Assembly: GCA_002245855.1 (NCBI GenBank) | Contig: NOUX01000003.1 | Span: 496,001-560,000 of the forward strand | Direction of reading: 5' to 3' | DNA length: 64,000 nucleotides | DNA from: Sphingobacterium cellulitidis | Lineage (GTDB): Bacteria; Bacteroidota; Bacteroidia; Sphingobacteriales; Sphingobacteriaceae | Shown here: positions 1 through 8,954 of the stretch, piece after piece | Position numbering within the stretch: the stretch's first letter is position 1 | Layout: every line of letters begins with the position of its first letter | The notes under the pieces: generated by a model | Told to the model about the DNA's origin: nothing | Databases searched by the model: none | The model's input: the letters and a program-made list of their open reading frames with translations, nothing else | Program-made: the position numbers and the translations under genes

Positions 1-802
1 ATAAATCACAAGCTTGATAATAGGCTTTTACCTCTTCATCCGTCATGAATCCCAATAATTGAACTTTATTCCCTAAATCATTATCAGAAATAATTTTTTC
101 TAACTCTTCTTTTAAAGGTCCTTTCCCTCCAATTACTATTTTATAATTATCATCTAAATATTTTGCCGATTTTATTAAATATTCATAACCCTTGTATTCG
201 ACCAATCTACCTAATGAAAAAATTATTTTTCTATTTTGATGTTTTTCTTTAATCCCATTTACTAAGGGAGAAAGATCTTCTTCCACATCAACACCAATTG
301 GAATAAAATCTATTTTCGATTGGACATTTTTTAAAAACTTCGACTGTTCTACATAAACTGGTGTAGTTCCAACAATGATATCTGCTCTTTTAATTAACCA
401 ATTCTGTAAAGGTTTATAAAGCCTTAGAAGGGTCTTTTGTTTTAGAATATCGCTATGCCAATGTAAGACAACCTTTCCTTTGTAATTGGATAAAAATAAA
501 GCCAATGTAGCCATTGGGTCTGGGTGATGTATATGAATAATATCGTAGTTGTTTGCTATCTTTTTTAACCTAGTAATCATTTGCGGGGCCAACTTTGTCG
601 CTGCAGCATTTATCTGAGTTGGCATTACAAATAGCGTAGCAAATTTATTCAAATGTATGGTTGCTGAAGGATGATCTTCCGTAGAAGCGCATAACATATC
701 GCAATGTATTCCTGCATTAGAAAGCCCAAGCATTAAATCGTATTCAACTTTTTCAACACCACCTCGGATCGGATAAAACTTCCCTAATTGTAAAACTCTC
801 AT
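1..802 (-). CDS. GT4-family glycosyltransferase, C-terminus beyond window
   Basis: The minus-strand frame opens with ATG at 802 (MRVLQLGKFYPIRGGVEK) and stays open to base 1, about 267 codons, so the end is outside the window. The N-terminal GGVEK loop, the central HWHSD segment and the FSLGRLVEYKG start of the second Rossmann domain are typical of retaining GT4 (glycosyl transferases group 1) enzymes, which move a sugar from a nucleotide donor to a lipid-linked glycan at the inner face of the membrane. The C-terminal E-x7-E donor motif is not reached. It is the last visible gene of the polysaccharide operon, 22 nt after the preceding glycosyltransferase. Sugar specificity cannot be read from the sequence. 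Confidence 0.88.
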   Translation of the reverse strand, partial: MRVLQLGKFYPIRGGVEKVEYDLMLGLSNAGIHCDMLCASTEDHPSATIHLNKFATLFVMPTQINAAATKLAPQMITRLKKIANNYDIIHIHHPDPMATLALFLSNYKGKVVLHWHSDILKQKTLLRLYKPLQNWLIKRADIIVGTTPVYVEQSKFLKNVQSKIDFIPIGVDVEEDLSPLVNGIKEKHQNRKIIFSLGRLVEYKGYEYLIKSAKYLDDNYKIVIGGKGPLKEELEKIISDNDLGNKVQLLGFMTDEEVKAYYQACDL

Positions 803-824
803 ATTATTAATAGGTTGTATGTCT

Positions 825-1928
825 TTATTTTAAAAGTATATTGAACAATTCCTCCCAATTTTCAGCTTTAGGTTCTTCTAAATATTTGATAGGTTGCTCA
901 CGCAAGGCTGAATAATCTCCTTGGATTAATTCAAACATATATTTTGCTAATTCAGATGGATTGTCGGGATTAAAATAAGCCGTTTTTTTACTTCCTTCTG
1001 CTGTTTCATGAGCATAAGGTAGGTCTGCTAACAACATTGGCTTATCATATTTGCTAAACTCTGAAATAGGAAGTCCCCAAGATTCTACCTTTGAGGAATA
1101 GATTAGACAATCCGTTTTTGAGTATAATTCAAGCAGGGTATTTTTGGGAATAAAGCCAATAAAATCAATATTCTTTATATCACCCCAATTGGAATAAATC
1201 CAGTTGGCATATTTATTTTCAGTCCCTTTCAAGGTCAAAGAAACTTTAAAGTTTTTCACCTTATATTCAGTCAATAACAATTTTGATGCTTGACAGATAA
1301 CTTCAAAATTCTTGTGGCTATTTGGCGAACCAGCAAAAATAAAATGGAAATCCTTATTGCTTGAATGGTTAATTATTTCTACTTCATTGTCAACGATTTT
1401 AGGTCTAGAAACAATGATTTTTTTCGGATTGATATGAAACATTTTGCTTAATCCCTTTCTAAACCACTCTTGCTGAACTACTAAGTAATTATTTTTGTGA
1501 ATATTAGTTTTATAAATCAGTTTTGTAAAAATGGCAAACAAAGCAATTTTGGGAGCAAAAATTAAGTCATGCTTTTTCCACTTATAAAAAGAGAATGAAT
1601 TATGGCAATAAACAGCCCTTCTCTCAGAGATTACACTTGGACTAGTATCATGTAATGAAAACCATAAATAAACTGGTCCTATTTCCTTTGAAATTTTTTT
1701 CATGGAAACATATTCATACCATAACCTATTGGTCCATCGTTTTTTCGGCCATTGGGTTTCTATATATTCGATATTAGGAAAATCAGTCAATTCCCTTTTA
1801 TGAACTATTGCTACCACCCTGTAACCATTTCTCACAGAATAATCAGATAAAAACTTAAGACAATCCTTTAGAATAGCAAGAGTACCAGCCTCAACTAAAT
1901 TCACTGCGGAAATAACGATTGTTTTCAT
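825..1928 (-). CDS. GT4-like glycosyltransferase
   Basis: A 367-residue protein with a C-terminal GT-B donor domain: FHFIFAGSPNSHKN opens the second Rossmann fold, and IYSSKVESWGLPISEF resembles the GT4 E-x7-E nucleotide-sugar motif. The N-terminal half (MKTIVISAVNLVEAGTLAIL) fits the acceptor domain. No signal peptide or membrane span is seen, as expected for a cytoplasmic or membrane-associated enzyme that extends an undecaprenyl-linked oligosaccharide. It starts 1 nt after the stop of the upstream GT4 gene, so translation is probably coupled. Linkage and sugar are unknown. Confidence 0.85.
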   Translation of the reverse strand: MKTIVISAVNLVEAGTLAILKDCLKFLSDYSVRNGYRVVAIVHKRELTDFPNIEYIETQWPKKRWTNRLWYEYVSMKKISKEIGPVYLWFSLHDTSPSVISERRAVYCHNSFSFYKWKKHDLIFAPKIALFAIFTKLIYKTNIHKNNYLVVQQEWFRKGLSKMFHINPKKIIVSRPKIVDNEVEIINHSSNKDFHFIFAGSPNSHKNFEVICQASKLLLTEYKVKNFKVSLTLKGTENKYANWIYSNWGDIKNIDFIGFIPKNTLLELYSKTDCLIYSSKVESWGLPISEFSKYDKPMLLADLPYAHETAEGSKKTAYFNPDNPSELAKYMFELIQGDYSALREQPIKYLEEPKAENWEELFNILLK

Positions 1929-1929
1929 A

Positions 1930-3060
1930 TTAATTGGCCAAGGTTTGGTTAAATAATTGAATCCATTTATTCATGACCACCTCTTCTGAAAAATTTTTTG
2001 ACATCTCAAAAGAATTTCTCCCCATTTCATCCCTTAATTCTTTATCCCTGATAATAGTGAGAATTTTATTAGCAACCCCTTCTTTATCACCTTCCTCTAA
2101 TAAAAATCCATTTACGCCTTCTTTAATTATATCCCTTGGTCCACACTTACAAGCATATGACACCATTGGTAATCCTGCTGCTTGTCCTTCTAATAATGCC
2201 ATTGGTAGGCCTTCATAGCGAGAGGTCATAACAATCAGAGAGCTTTCCGAATATTTTTTATCAATATCGCGAACAGGTTCCCTTAAAAATACACTATCAT
2301 TTAGTAATGAATGATCAATTAGCTGTTGTAAAGCGTCCTTTTCTGGACCTTTACCATATATATTCAATTGCCAATTAGGCTCTTTCTGTTGAACTATCTT
2401 CCAAGATTCAATCAAATCCTCAAATCGTTTTTGATAGTCATATCTACCTACTGCAATTACCTTTTGAGAATCTAAATTGCTTTTCTCCTGAATTTGAAAA
2501 CTATTCGCATTTGGAATTACAACAATATTGGGAATCTCTCCCCAATAGGCTTTATCTTCTTCAGTAAGCACAACAAATTTATCATACTCCTGTACAATTC
2601 TTAAATCTCTTTTGCTTCGAAACTGATCAATTAAACGCCAAATACCTGTTCTTCCATATTGCATTCTTTTAAATCTTGAAAAATGGATTTCGACTATTTT
2701 TTTACTTCCATCATCAATTTTAGGCAACAAGTCTACTTCGTGATCAAATAATGAAATTGTGATATTAGGTTTGATTGATTTTAAATGTTCTTCTAGTTTT
2801 TTCTTATGCAAAGCTTGCTTTTTTGGATAAGCAAATAGCTTTTTAAGTAACCCGGAATTATTATTCTCTGTATAATTAATCCCTAGGTCTATTTGGTTGA
2901 TGCGTTGATCTAAGTCAAAATAAGGTTTTCGGTTATTTTGATCTGAAGTAATGATAGTTACTTCAACCCCTAACTGAGCAAGGTAATTGGCCTTATTTGC
3001 CAATACTCGCTCCATCCCTCCTGAATTAAACGTACCTAGGATGCAATAAACTATTTTCAT
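1930..3060 (-). CDS. GT4-family glycosyltransferase
   Basis: Glycosyltransferase of about 376 residues. MKIVYCILGTFNSGGMERV is the classic start of a GT4 enzyme (glycine-rich GGMERV loop), so ATG 3060 is preferred over the in-frame ATG at 3093, which would add only a lysine-rich 11-residue tail. A GAAGAAGAAG purine stretch precedes 3060. The second domain has VIAVGRYDYQKRF and the donor-site motif SRYEGLPMALLEGQAAGLP (E-x7-E). Its start overlaps the 3' end of the polymerase gene by 35 nt, which suggests translational coupling. Likely role: sugar addition to the repeat unit of the surface polysaccharide. Confidence 0.88.
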   Translation of the reverse strand: MKIVYCILGTFNSGGMERVLANKANYLAQLGVEVTIITSDQNNRKPYFDLDQRINQIDLGINYTENNNSGLLKKLFAYPKKQALHKKKLEEHLKSIKPNITISLFDHEVDLLPKIDDGSKKIVEIHFSRFKRMQYGRTGIWRLIDQFRSKRDLRIVQEYDKFVVLTEEDKAYWGEIPNIVVIPNANSFQIQEKSNLDSQKVIAVGRYDYQKRFEDLIESWKIVQQKEPNWQLNIYGKGPEKDALQQLIDHSLLNDSVFLREPVRDIDKKYSESSLIVMTSRYEGLPMALLEGQAAGLPMVSYACKCGPRDIIKEGVNGFLLEEGDKEGVANKILTIIRDKELRDEMGRNSFEMSKNFSEEVVMNKWIQLFNQTLAN

Positions 3061-4312
3061 AAACTTCTTCTTCAACAGGTTCTTCAGCTGCATTTAATGA
3101 ATCAATACAATAGAATACTGCATAGATAAAAAAGATATCCGTAGCTACTTTTAACCAGATTACAAATGTTAATACGAGGAGAATCATGAAAAACATCCAG
3201 TAGTTAGCGTGGCGTTTCATAAATACAATAGCATTAACAACAAATAACAAGGCAAATACGGAGAATCCTATTAAACCAGAATAAAGTATAAATCGACAAT
3301 ATCCGATATCTGTACTGTAAACAAAATTATCAAATAACCCAGTTCCGATAATCCAGGATTGTTGATCCTGCGGCCAAATCCACATCTCTCGATTCAATTT
3401 ATCGGTTGAGTCAGTTCTCCATTCACCTTTCTCAACAAAATTGAAAAAGCCCTCGAAAGCAAAGCGCATCTGATCGTAGAACTCCTTATTTGTATTATAA
3501 AGATATACTGAAACAACAATGGCGACGACTAGGAATAAACCAAATAACAAACTCAGTTTACCCGAATATTTTTTAATGGCTTGTCGGAAAATTGATGATC
3601 CTACGACTAAGTAGCCCAATGATGCACCAACTCCTAAAATTGTAGTTCTCGAAATAGCATTTCCAATAATTGCAATAAAGAAAAATGAAATCAATAACAA
3701 ACTGATTGCTAAACCATTACTTCGGACCTTCTCATCGTTATTCAGGGTGGCAGTAATCATTAATAAAACAATGGTAAACCTTACACCAGCAGTATCAAGT
3801 GCGGCTCCAATACCATATAAACGTCCAACCTCTTCGAAGAATTCCTGTCCCTGCTGCACATGACTGTCAATAAATAATTTTACACTTGGAATATTGTCTA
3901 TCAATAAAGCTGCAATACATTGGAAAACACATACTGCTGTAACATAGTAGGTTATTAAAGTAAAATCTAACTTACCATGGATAATTTTTATCATGGAACA
4001 AATCGCATATGCTCCAAAATACCAAACTGTAAAACTTAAAATATATGAGGCGTAGGCATAATCGGTAGTCATATTAATATCTGTTGAATAGTAACAGACA
4101 AAAGAAAATATTAAAGCTAAAATAACAGAAACTAAGAACCCTTTACTAACTCTAATTTCTTTTTCCTTTAACCAATTCATTCCGGCAAACATCACTCCTA
4201 ATACAGCCAAAATCATTTTGGTGTTTAAACTCGGCAATACGGTAAAAGCTATTGGAAATAGAAAAAAGCTCACCGCAAATCCTAGAGATATATAAAGTAT
4301 TAAACGAATCAT
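3026..4312 (-). CDS. Wzy-like O-antigen/capsule polymerase (integral membrane)
   Basis: A 428-residue, very hydrophobic protein with roughly ten or more predicted membrane segments spread over its whole length and one larger polar loop around residues 265-320 (FYDQMRFAFEGFFNFVEKG). This architecture, and its place among glycosyltransferases, match Wzy/O-antigen ligase-type proteins, which polymerise lipid-linked repeat units at the periplasmic face. Sequence identity in this family is always poor, so a WaaL-type ligase is the alternative. The acidic C-terminus (EEPVEEEVYE) lies in the region overlapping the next gene. It is the only polymerase-like gene in the locus. Confidence 0.75.
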   Translation of the reverse strand: MIRLILYISLGFAVSFFLFPIAFTVLPSLNTKMILAVLGVMFAGMNWLKEKEIRVSKGFLVSVILALIFSFVCYYSTDINMTTDYAYASYILSFTVWYFGAYAICSMIKIIHGKLDFTLITYYVTAVCVFQCIAALLIDNIPSVKLFIDSHVQQGQEFFEEVGRLYGIGAALDTAGVRFTIVLLMITATLNNDEKVRSNGLAISLLLISFFFIAIIGNAISRTTILGVGASLGYLVVGSSIFRQAIKKYSGKLSLLFGLFLVVAIVVSVYLYNTNKEFYDQMRFAFEGFFNFVEKGEWRTDSTDKLNREMWIWPQDQQSWIIGTGLFDNFVYSTDIGYCRFILYSGLIGFSVFALLFVVNAIVFMKRHANYWMFFMILLVLTFVIWLKVATDIFFIYAVFYCIDSLNAAEEPVEEEVYENSLLHPRYV

Positions 4313-4324
4313 TCTGTAGATTAA

Positions 4325-5317
4325 CTATTTATATAAAACACCATAAATTAAACGAATTACGACTTTATTATAAAGTTTGACCAACCAAAATTGTTTTTTT
4401 ACAGCCGCTAATTGAAGTAATCGAGTCCTGATAGAAAGATCTACATTATCCATAACGTATGGATTGGATTCAGGAAACCAATTCAACCACTTCTTGTATT
4501 GTGCTGTATTTTCTGATATTAATAATGGCAGTTTAATATTTAATTTTAAATAATAAATCAAGTTACCCAACTTATCCGATAATTGACTACTTTTTAAATA
4601 ATTTTCAACCTCTAAAACATTGGCAGTAACTTGTTCAATATGATTATCTGAATAGGTCTTTGTTAGTGATGATGTATTACTCTGACCATAATGATAAAAA
4701 TGCTTATCTAAATATGCAACTTTTTTAGCACTATTAAAGAGCTTTATTGCAACCATTAAATCCTCCCCCATATTTTTTCCATCAAAAAATCTAATTTGAT
4801 GATCTTGGAATAAGGAAGCTTTAAATAGAAATAACCATAAGTTCCACCTCATAGTTCCTTTCATCATTTTTTCAATTGCTTCAAAGGATGAATTGAAAGC
4901 TGGTTGAACCATTTTTCTTTCATTCTTCTCAAAAGTCAAGAACCAACTAAACCCTACAATATCTAAATCTTCTTCTAAAGCTTTATTAATGGATAATTCA
5001 ATAGTATCATTCTCAATTGCATCATCCGCATCAATGAAATAAATATAATCTCCTCTTACAGCATTTAATCCGGTATTTCTTGCCGTTGCTACCCCTTTAT
5101 TTACCTCATGACTGATAACTTCAATTTGTAAATCAGAACCAGCTTTATAATCTTCTAAGACTTGTAGGCTATTATCAGTACTTGCATCATTGATAAAAAT
5201 TATCTGCAAATCTCTATAGGTCTGTGCACTTAACGAGTCCAAGCAAAGATGTAAGGTCTTTGCTGCATTATAAACAGGGACAATTATTGAAACTAGGGCT
5301 TTTCTATTCATTTTCAA
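4325..5317 (-). CDS. GT2-family glycosyltransferase
   Basis: A 330-residue GT-A fold enzyme. The N-terminus VSIIVPVYNAAKTLHLCLDS with FINDASTDNS gives the nucleotide-binding part, and YFIDADDAIEND is the metal-binding DxD region, all typical of inverting GT2 glycosyltransferases. The C-terminal 120 residues are divergent and probably determine the acceptor. No transmembrane helix is evident, so it should act at the cytoplasmic membrane face. It lies 12 nt downstream of the first GT14 gene and 12 nt upstream of the polymerase gene, in one operon. Confidence 0.9.
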   Translation of the reverse strand: MKMNRKALVSIIVPVYNAAKTLHLCLDSLSAQTYRDLQIIFINDASTDNSLQVLEDYKAGSDLQIEVISHEVNKGVATARNTGLNAVRGDYIYFIDADDAIENDTIELSINKALEEDLDIVGFSWFLTFEKNERKMVQPAFNSSFEAIEKMMKGTMRWNLWLFLFKASLFQDHQIRFFDGKNMGEDLMVAIKLFNSAKKVAYLDKHFYHYGQSNTSSLTKTYSDNHIEQVTANVLEVENYLKSSQLSDKLGNLIYYLKLNIKLPLLISENTAQYKKWLNWFPESNPYVMDNVDLSIRTRLLQLAAVKKQFWLVKLYNKVVIRLIYGVLYK

Positions 5318-5329
5318 GTTACCACAAAA

Positions 5330-6205
5330 CTAAGTTTTATTTACCTGAACAGCATGTAGAATTTTGTCCACAACATTAATAGACTTTGAATTGAATTTTC
5401 TCGCAAATAGTTTGTCAGAGTTAATCAAATAATCAAAATCCTCATCTGTCCAATCTCGAATTACATTATTTTCCCATCTTATTTCTCGCATGCATCCCCT
5501 ACCTTCATCAGTCAAATCAAACAACTTATTTTTAAATACAGAATTCCAACAAATGGTTTGAACCACAATCTCATCACAACAAAAACTATTCTGATAAATC
5601 TTCAGAATATTAGCCTTCTCTTTTAAAATTAACTTTACCAGACCATCAGTGACACTTAACCACTGCGTACCTTTTCTGAAACTAATTTTTCTATTCTTCT
5701 TGTACCCGGCCAGTTCTTGTATTTTAATAGATCCAGCTCTTAATACTCGTTTTATTTGACTAGAAATACTAGGTTCAGGTCGAAAGGAATCACTAAATAA
5801 ATGAACTCTTCTAACTTTTCTATCAATTTCATCTTTGATATCTCCAGTATAAAATCCAATAAACTCTTTCCCTTTATTTGCATTAAAAAAGTCATGAATA
5901 TAATCCTGTGACTTTATCGGCATGTCAACCCCTGATAATACATGATAATAATCATATGATTTTCTTTTGGATGCTGCTTCAAATAAATTGAGCTCTGCTT
6001 CCATTACTGTAACATCCCCCCATTTTACATCAACACGATTTTCAAGAATATAGAGATTAGCATTTTGGACTTCCAAATCAGGTAAAACTTCAACCTTTGC
6101 ATCAAAATGAACATAAATATCATTTCTTTTGTCATCAAGAGATTCTATCAATCTTCTTAAAATTTCAAATTCATTGTGCGCAAGAATTAGATAAGCATGT
6201 TTCAT
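5330..6205 (-). CDS. GT14-like (core-2/I-branching type) glycosyltransferase
   Basis: A 291-residue protein starting MKHAYLILAHNEFEILRRLI, with DIYVHFDAKV, VDVKWGDVTVMEAELNLF and YDYYHVLSGVDMPIKSQD. These segments are characteristic of the core-2/I-branching beta-1,6-N-acetylglucosaminyltransferase family (GT14), which in bacteria also includes xylosyl- and glucuronosyltransferase-like members. The stop of the upstream paralogue and this start overlap as TAATG (shared base 6205). The protein is a diverged paralogue of its upstream neighbour. Its donor sugar cannot be assigned. Confidence 0.87.
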   Translation of the reverse strand: MKHAYLILAHNEFEILRRLIESLDDKRNDIYVHFDAKVEVLPDLEVQNANLYILENRVDVKWGDVTVMEAELNLFEAASKRKSYDYYHVLSGVDMPIKSQDYIHDFFNANKGKEFIGFYTGDIKDEIDRKVRRVHLFSDSFRPEPSISSQIKRVLRAGSIKIQELAGYKKNRKISFRKGTQWLSVTDGLVKLILKEKANILKIYQNSFCCDEIVVQTICWNSVFKNKLFDLTDEGRGCMREIRWENNVIRDWTDEDFDYLINSDKLFARKFNSKSINVVDKILHAVQVNKT

Positions 6206-7047
6206 TATTTACTCTTTACTTTTTCCACCACCTGGTTAATTACATTGATATCGTTAGAACTAAATTTACGACCAAACAAAAAGTTCAAGCTGATTGCTTT
6301 TTCCACATCTTCTTCAGTTAAAAATGTAGCATTTGCTATCCCTATTTCATGATATAAATACTTATCAGAATAGATTATGTCCCACTTTATTCCTGAATAC
6401 TTCAACTCAGTTGGTATAAACAACTCATCACCACACATGCTATATCTATACCTTTTCAATATGTCATTTTTGTGTTCAAGGAAAAAATTAACAGCTTCAT
6501 TTGTAATACTAACCCAATTTGAAGCTTTGATAAATTGTCGATCTTTATTTACTCGAAAACCTAAAGAAGTTTGAGCCATAATCCCAAGGCGCCATGAAAT
6601 TTGAGCAATCCTACTTCCCTGAAAATTTTTCATACAAAAATTCATTCTATTTCCTTTCTGTTGAAGCTCATAATCAGAATATATCATCGGAGATAATACT
6701 TGTTTTCCGGAAATCGATTTAAAATAAGAATGAAATTCATCTTGGTTTACTAATGGTAAATGAACTCCTGAAATTAAATGATAATATTCGTAAGGACCAT
6801 TATTTCTTGCTAATTCAAATAGAGCTAACTCAGATTTAATCTGAGAAACATTTCCCCAACGAACATCAATTCTATTAGAGTTATTTACTAAAATTACATT
6901 AGAGTATTTGGCTGAGAATTCTGGTATGTCTTTAACTTTTTTATCAATATGAATGAAAATATCATTCCTATCGTCATCTATTAAATTAATTAGAGTCTTT
7001 AGCACTTCAAAATTATGGTGTGCAATAATTAAAAAAGCATGTTTCAT
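6205..7047 (-). CDS. GT14-like glycosyltransferase, tandem paralogue
   Basis: A 280-residue GT14-family protein: MKHAFLIIAHHNFEVLKTLI, DIFIHIDKKV, IDVRWGNVSQIKSELALFEL and YEYYHLISGVHLPL align in order with the next gene, so the pair arose by duplication followed by strong divergence, especially in the C-terminal acceptor half. It begins 3 nt after the upstream GT32-like gene and ends in a TAATG overlap with its paralogue. It presumably adds a sugar branch to the repeat unit; donor and linkage are unknown. Confidence 0.87.
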   Translation of the reverse strand: MKHAFLIIAHHNFEVLKTLINLIDDDRNDIFIHIDKKVKDIPEFSAKYSNVILVNNSNRIDVRWGNVSQIKSELALFELARNNGPYEYYHLISGVHLPLVNQDEFHSYFKSISGKQVLSPMIYSDYELQQKGNRMNFCMKNFQGSRIAQISWRLGIMAQTSLGFRVNKDRQFIKASNWVSITNEAVNFFLEHKNDILKRYRYSMCGDELFIPTELKYSGIKWDIIYSDKYLYHEIGIANATFLTEEDVEKAISLNFLFGRKFSSNDINVINQVVEKVKSK

Positions 7048-7050
7048 AAA

Positions 7051-7971
7051 TTAATCTTGGAATTCAATAAAGCTTTTTAAATTATTCATTCCGTTAATAT
7101 CAAAATAAGACATTTTATGTGTGTTTGTGTATGATAAAGCTTTTGGGAAATCCATTAAGTTTTTTACACCATTAAATTTTGTTTGTAAAATATGAGGATA
7201 AATATCACTAATTATTGGGCACCTATTTGATGCCAATTTACCTGTTACCAATTCATTATAAAGTATTTGAAAAAAGAAGTAATCAATAATTTCCGTTTGG
7301 GTCTTCCAATAATAATTCATCAATTGATACATGTCATTAATTAATTCATTTCCTTGTTTAGCATATATAATACTATTTAATACTCGCACTTTAAATCTTT
7401 CTCCCCAGCCCCAATAATAAGAATAACTATTTTCCCAGGATTTTTTATTTTCTTCTTTTTCATCCCTTTGATACATAAAATAAGGTAATTCTAACAATTT
7501 CGAGTCTAATGGTCCTGTTTGTAAAATCGTAGCATCTAACCATACTCCCCCATAAGTATCTAATAATGCAAGTCTTAACAAATCTGAAAAAAATGTCCGC
7601 TTGAATTGACCTGATTTTACTTTCTCCTGAACAAATTCTGGAAAATCAATGTAATCGGAATAATTTGTATCATCAAGACGAATTACCTGAAATTCGTCAT
7701 TATGCTTATCAACCGAATTGAAACATATTTTCACAACCTCAGGAAGTGAATTATCTTGAACACCTTGACCCCAATACTGCCAGATTATCTTTTGATTACC
7801 AAAGTCTTTTTTAGGGGTTATATCAATCGGTTTAAGCTTTCCTGAATAATATGAGTCAATAATTGGTCGCCAAAATTGGGAAACCAATTTATGTTTTCGA
7901 ATAATTTTGGCTTTCCTTATATAAGACCAAATATTTTTTACAAACGGTAATTTTTTCAACTTACTTAACAT
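7051..7971 (-). CDS. GT32-like / capsular polysaccharide synthesis glycosyltransferase
   Basis: A 306-residue protein with KIIWQYWGQGVQDNSLPEVV, then SDLLRLALLDTYGGVWLDAT. The pattern R-x3-L-x3-GG-x-W-x-D is the DxD-containing core of the GT32 and Caps_synth glycosyltransferase families, which use a metal-dependent GT-A fold. The basic N-terminus (MLSKLKKLPFVKNIWSYIRK) could mediate membrane contact. It lies 30 nt downstream of the GT8 gene and 3 nt upstream of a GT14 gene. The exact sugar is not predictable. Confidence 0.85.
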   Translation of the reverse strand: MLSKLKKLPFVKNIWSYIRKAKIIRKHKLVSQFWRPIIDSYYSGKLKPIDITPKKDFGNQKIIWQYWGQGVQDNSLPEVVKICFNSVDKHNDEFQVIRLDDTNYSDYIDFPEFVQEKVKSGQFKRTFFSDLLRLALLDTYGGVWLDATILQTGPLDSKLLELPYFMYQRDEKEENKKSWENSYSYYWGWGERFKVRVLNSIIYAKQGNELINDMYQLMNYYWKTQTEIIDYFFFQILYNELVTGKLASNRCPIISDIYPHILQTKFNGVKNLMDFPKALSYTNTHKMSYFDINGMNNLKSFIEFQD

Positions 7972-8001
7972 ATTATCAAAGTTTTATAAGCTACTTACCA
8001 A

Positions 8002-8940
8002 TTATTGAAACTTATAATTTTTTATATATCGAAAAACTTGAAGAGATTTTCCATATAAGCTTCCCAAAACTGGTGTTAAAATAACTTTGGCAAAAAATTC
8101 TAACTTTGGATTTCCTTTCCATAGTTTTTTATAAGCATCAGGCAAGGCTAAATAATAGCGCCACCATTCCTCAAATTTTATTGTTACTTCATTCCATGGC
8201 TTGCCACCCGTATAATGAATAGTTCCATGTTTTTGAACCTTAACCCAATCTGATTTTGAATATTTTCTTAAAAATTCAGTCTTATATTGCTGTAAAAAAA
8301 AGGTTCTAATACTATTATAAATTGGTGCTAATGCTAATACTCTGCCTTGGCAATATATATTCAATACATCTTGATCTGGAAATTGTAAATATGGTACCCT
8401 TAATCCTTCAATTAACTTTTCCGTTAGATTTTCAACTCGCATTTGCTTGAGATTCATGATCAAAAAACCCGAATTAAAATAAAATCCTGGTTCACATCCA
8501 ATTTCTTTTAAATATGAAACTTGAAAATCAAGTGTTGCTTCATATACTGCAGCTAAATAATTATCCTTTAAATCCGTTTCGTAATACAACTTTCCCAAAT
8601 CGTTCCGAATGATTACATCGCAATCTGTATAAATGACTTTATCATACTCTTTCAGAATGTTCGGAAGTAATAGTCTATAAGATGCCGCAATTGTATATCT
8701 TTCATCTACATATACTCCGTCTAGAGCACCTTCCAAACTTATAAACCGAAAACTTAATCTATCCGGAGCAAAGCTTGTAAGTAAATCTTGCAAATGGACA
8801 GGTAATTCCTTGGTTAATAAGCAAATAATCTCAAACTTATATTTTGATTCTGAATTTTTTATTAAAGAAGATAAACAAGTTACTGCAGGAACTACATAGT
8901 TCTCAGTAAATGCTACTACAATGGGAATTCTCATATTCAT
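8002..8940 (-). CDS. GT8-family glycosyltransferase
   Basis: A 312-residue protein with the full set of GT8 landmarks: IPIVVAFTENYVVPAVTCL at the start, DKVIYTDCDVIIRNDL with the DxD metal site, FNSGFLIMNLKQMR, FPDQDVLNIYCQGR, and a late HYTGGKPWNE. GT8 enzymes are retaining galactosyl- or glucosyltransferases common in LPS and glycan assembly. Either Met1 or Met3 (MNMR) could start the protein; the difference is two residues. It is 14 nt downstream of the GT2 gene. Confidence 0.92.
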   Translation of the reverse strand: MNMRIPIVVAFTENYVVPAVTCLSSLIKNSESKYKFEIICLLTKELPVHLQDLLTSFAPDRLSFRFISLEGALDGVYVDERYTIAASYRLLLPNILKEYDKVIYTDCDVIIRNDLGKLYYETDLKDNYLAAVYEATLDFQVSYLKEIGCEPGFYFNSGFLIMNLKQMRVENLTEKLIEGLRVPYLQFPDQDVLNIYCQGRVLALAPIYNSIRTFFLQQYKTEFLRKYSKSDWVKVQKHGTIHYTGGKPWNEVTIKFEEWWRYYLALPDAYKKLWKGNPKLEFFAKVILTPVLGSLYGKSLQVFRYIKNYKFQ

Positions 8941-8954
8941 CGATAATAGACCTT

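Noticed and set aside
3061..3093. Upstream ATG for the GT4 gene at 1930-3060
   Set aside because: It adds a lysine-rich tail ahead of the canonical MKIVYCILG start and increases the overlap with the polymerase gene.
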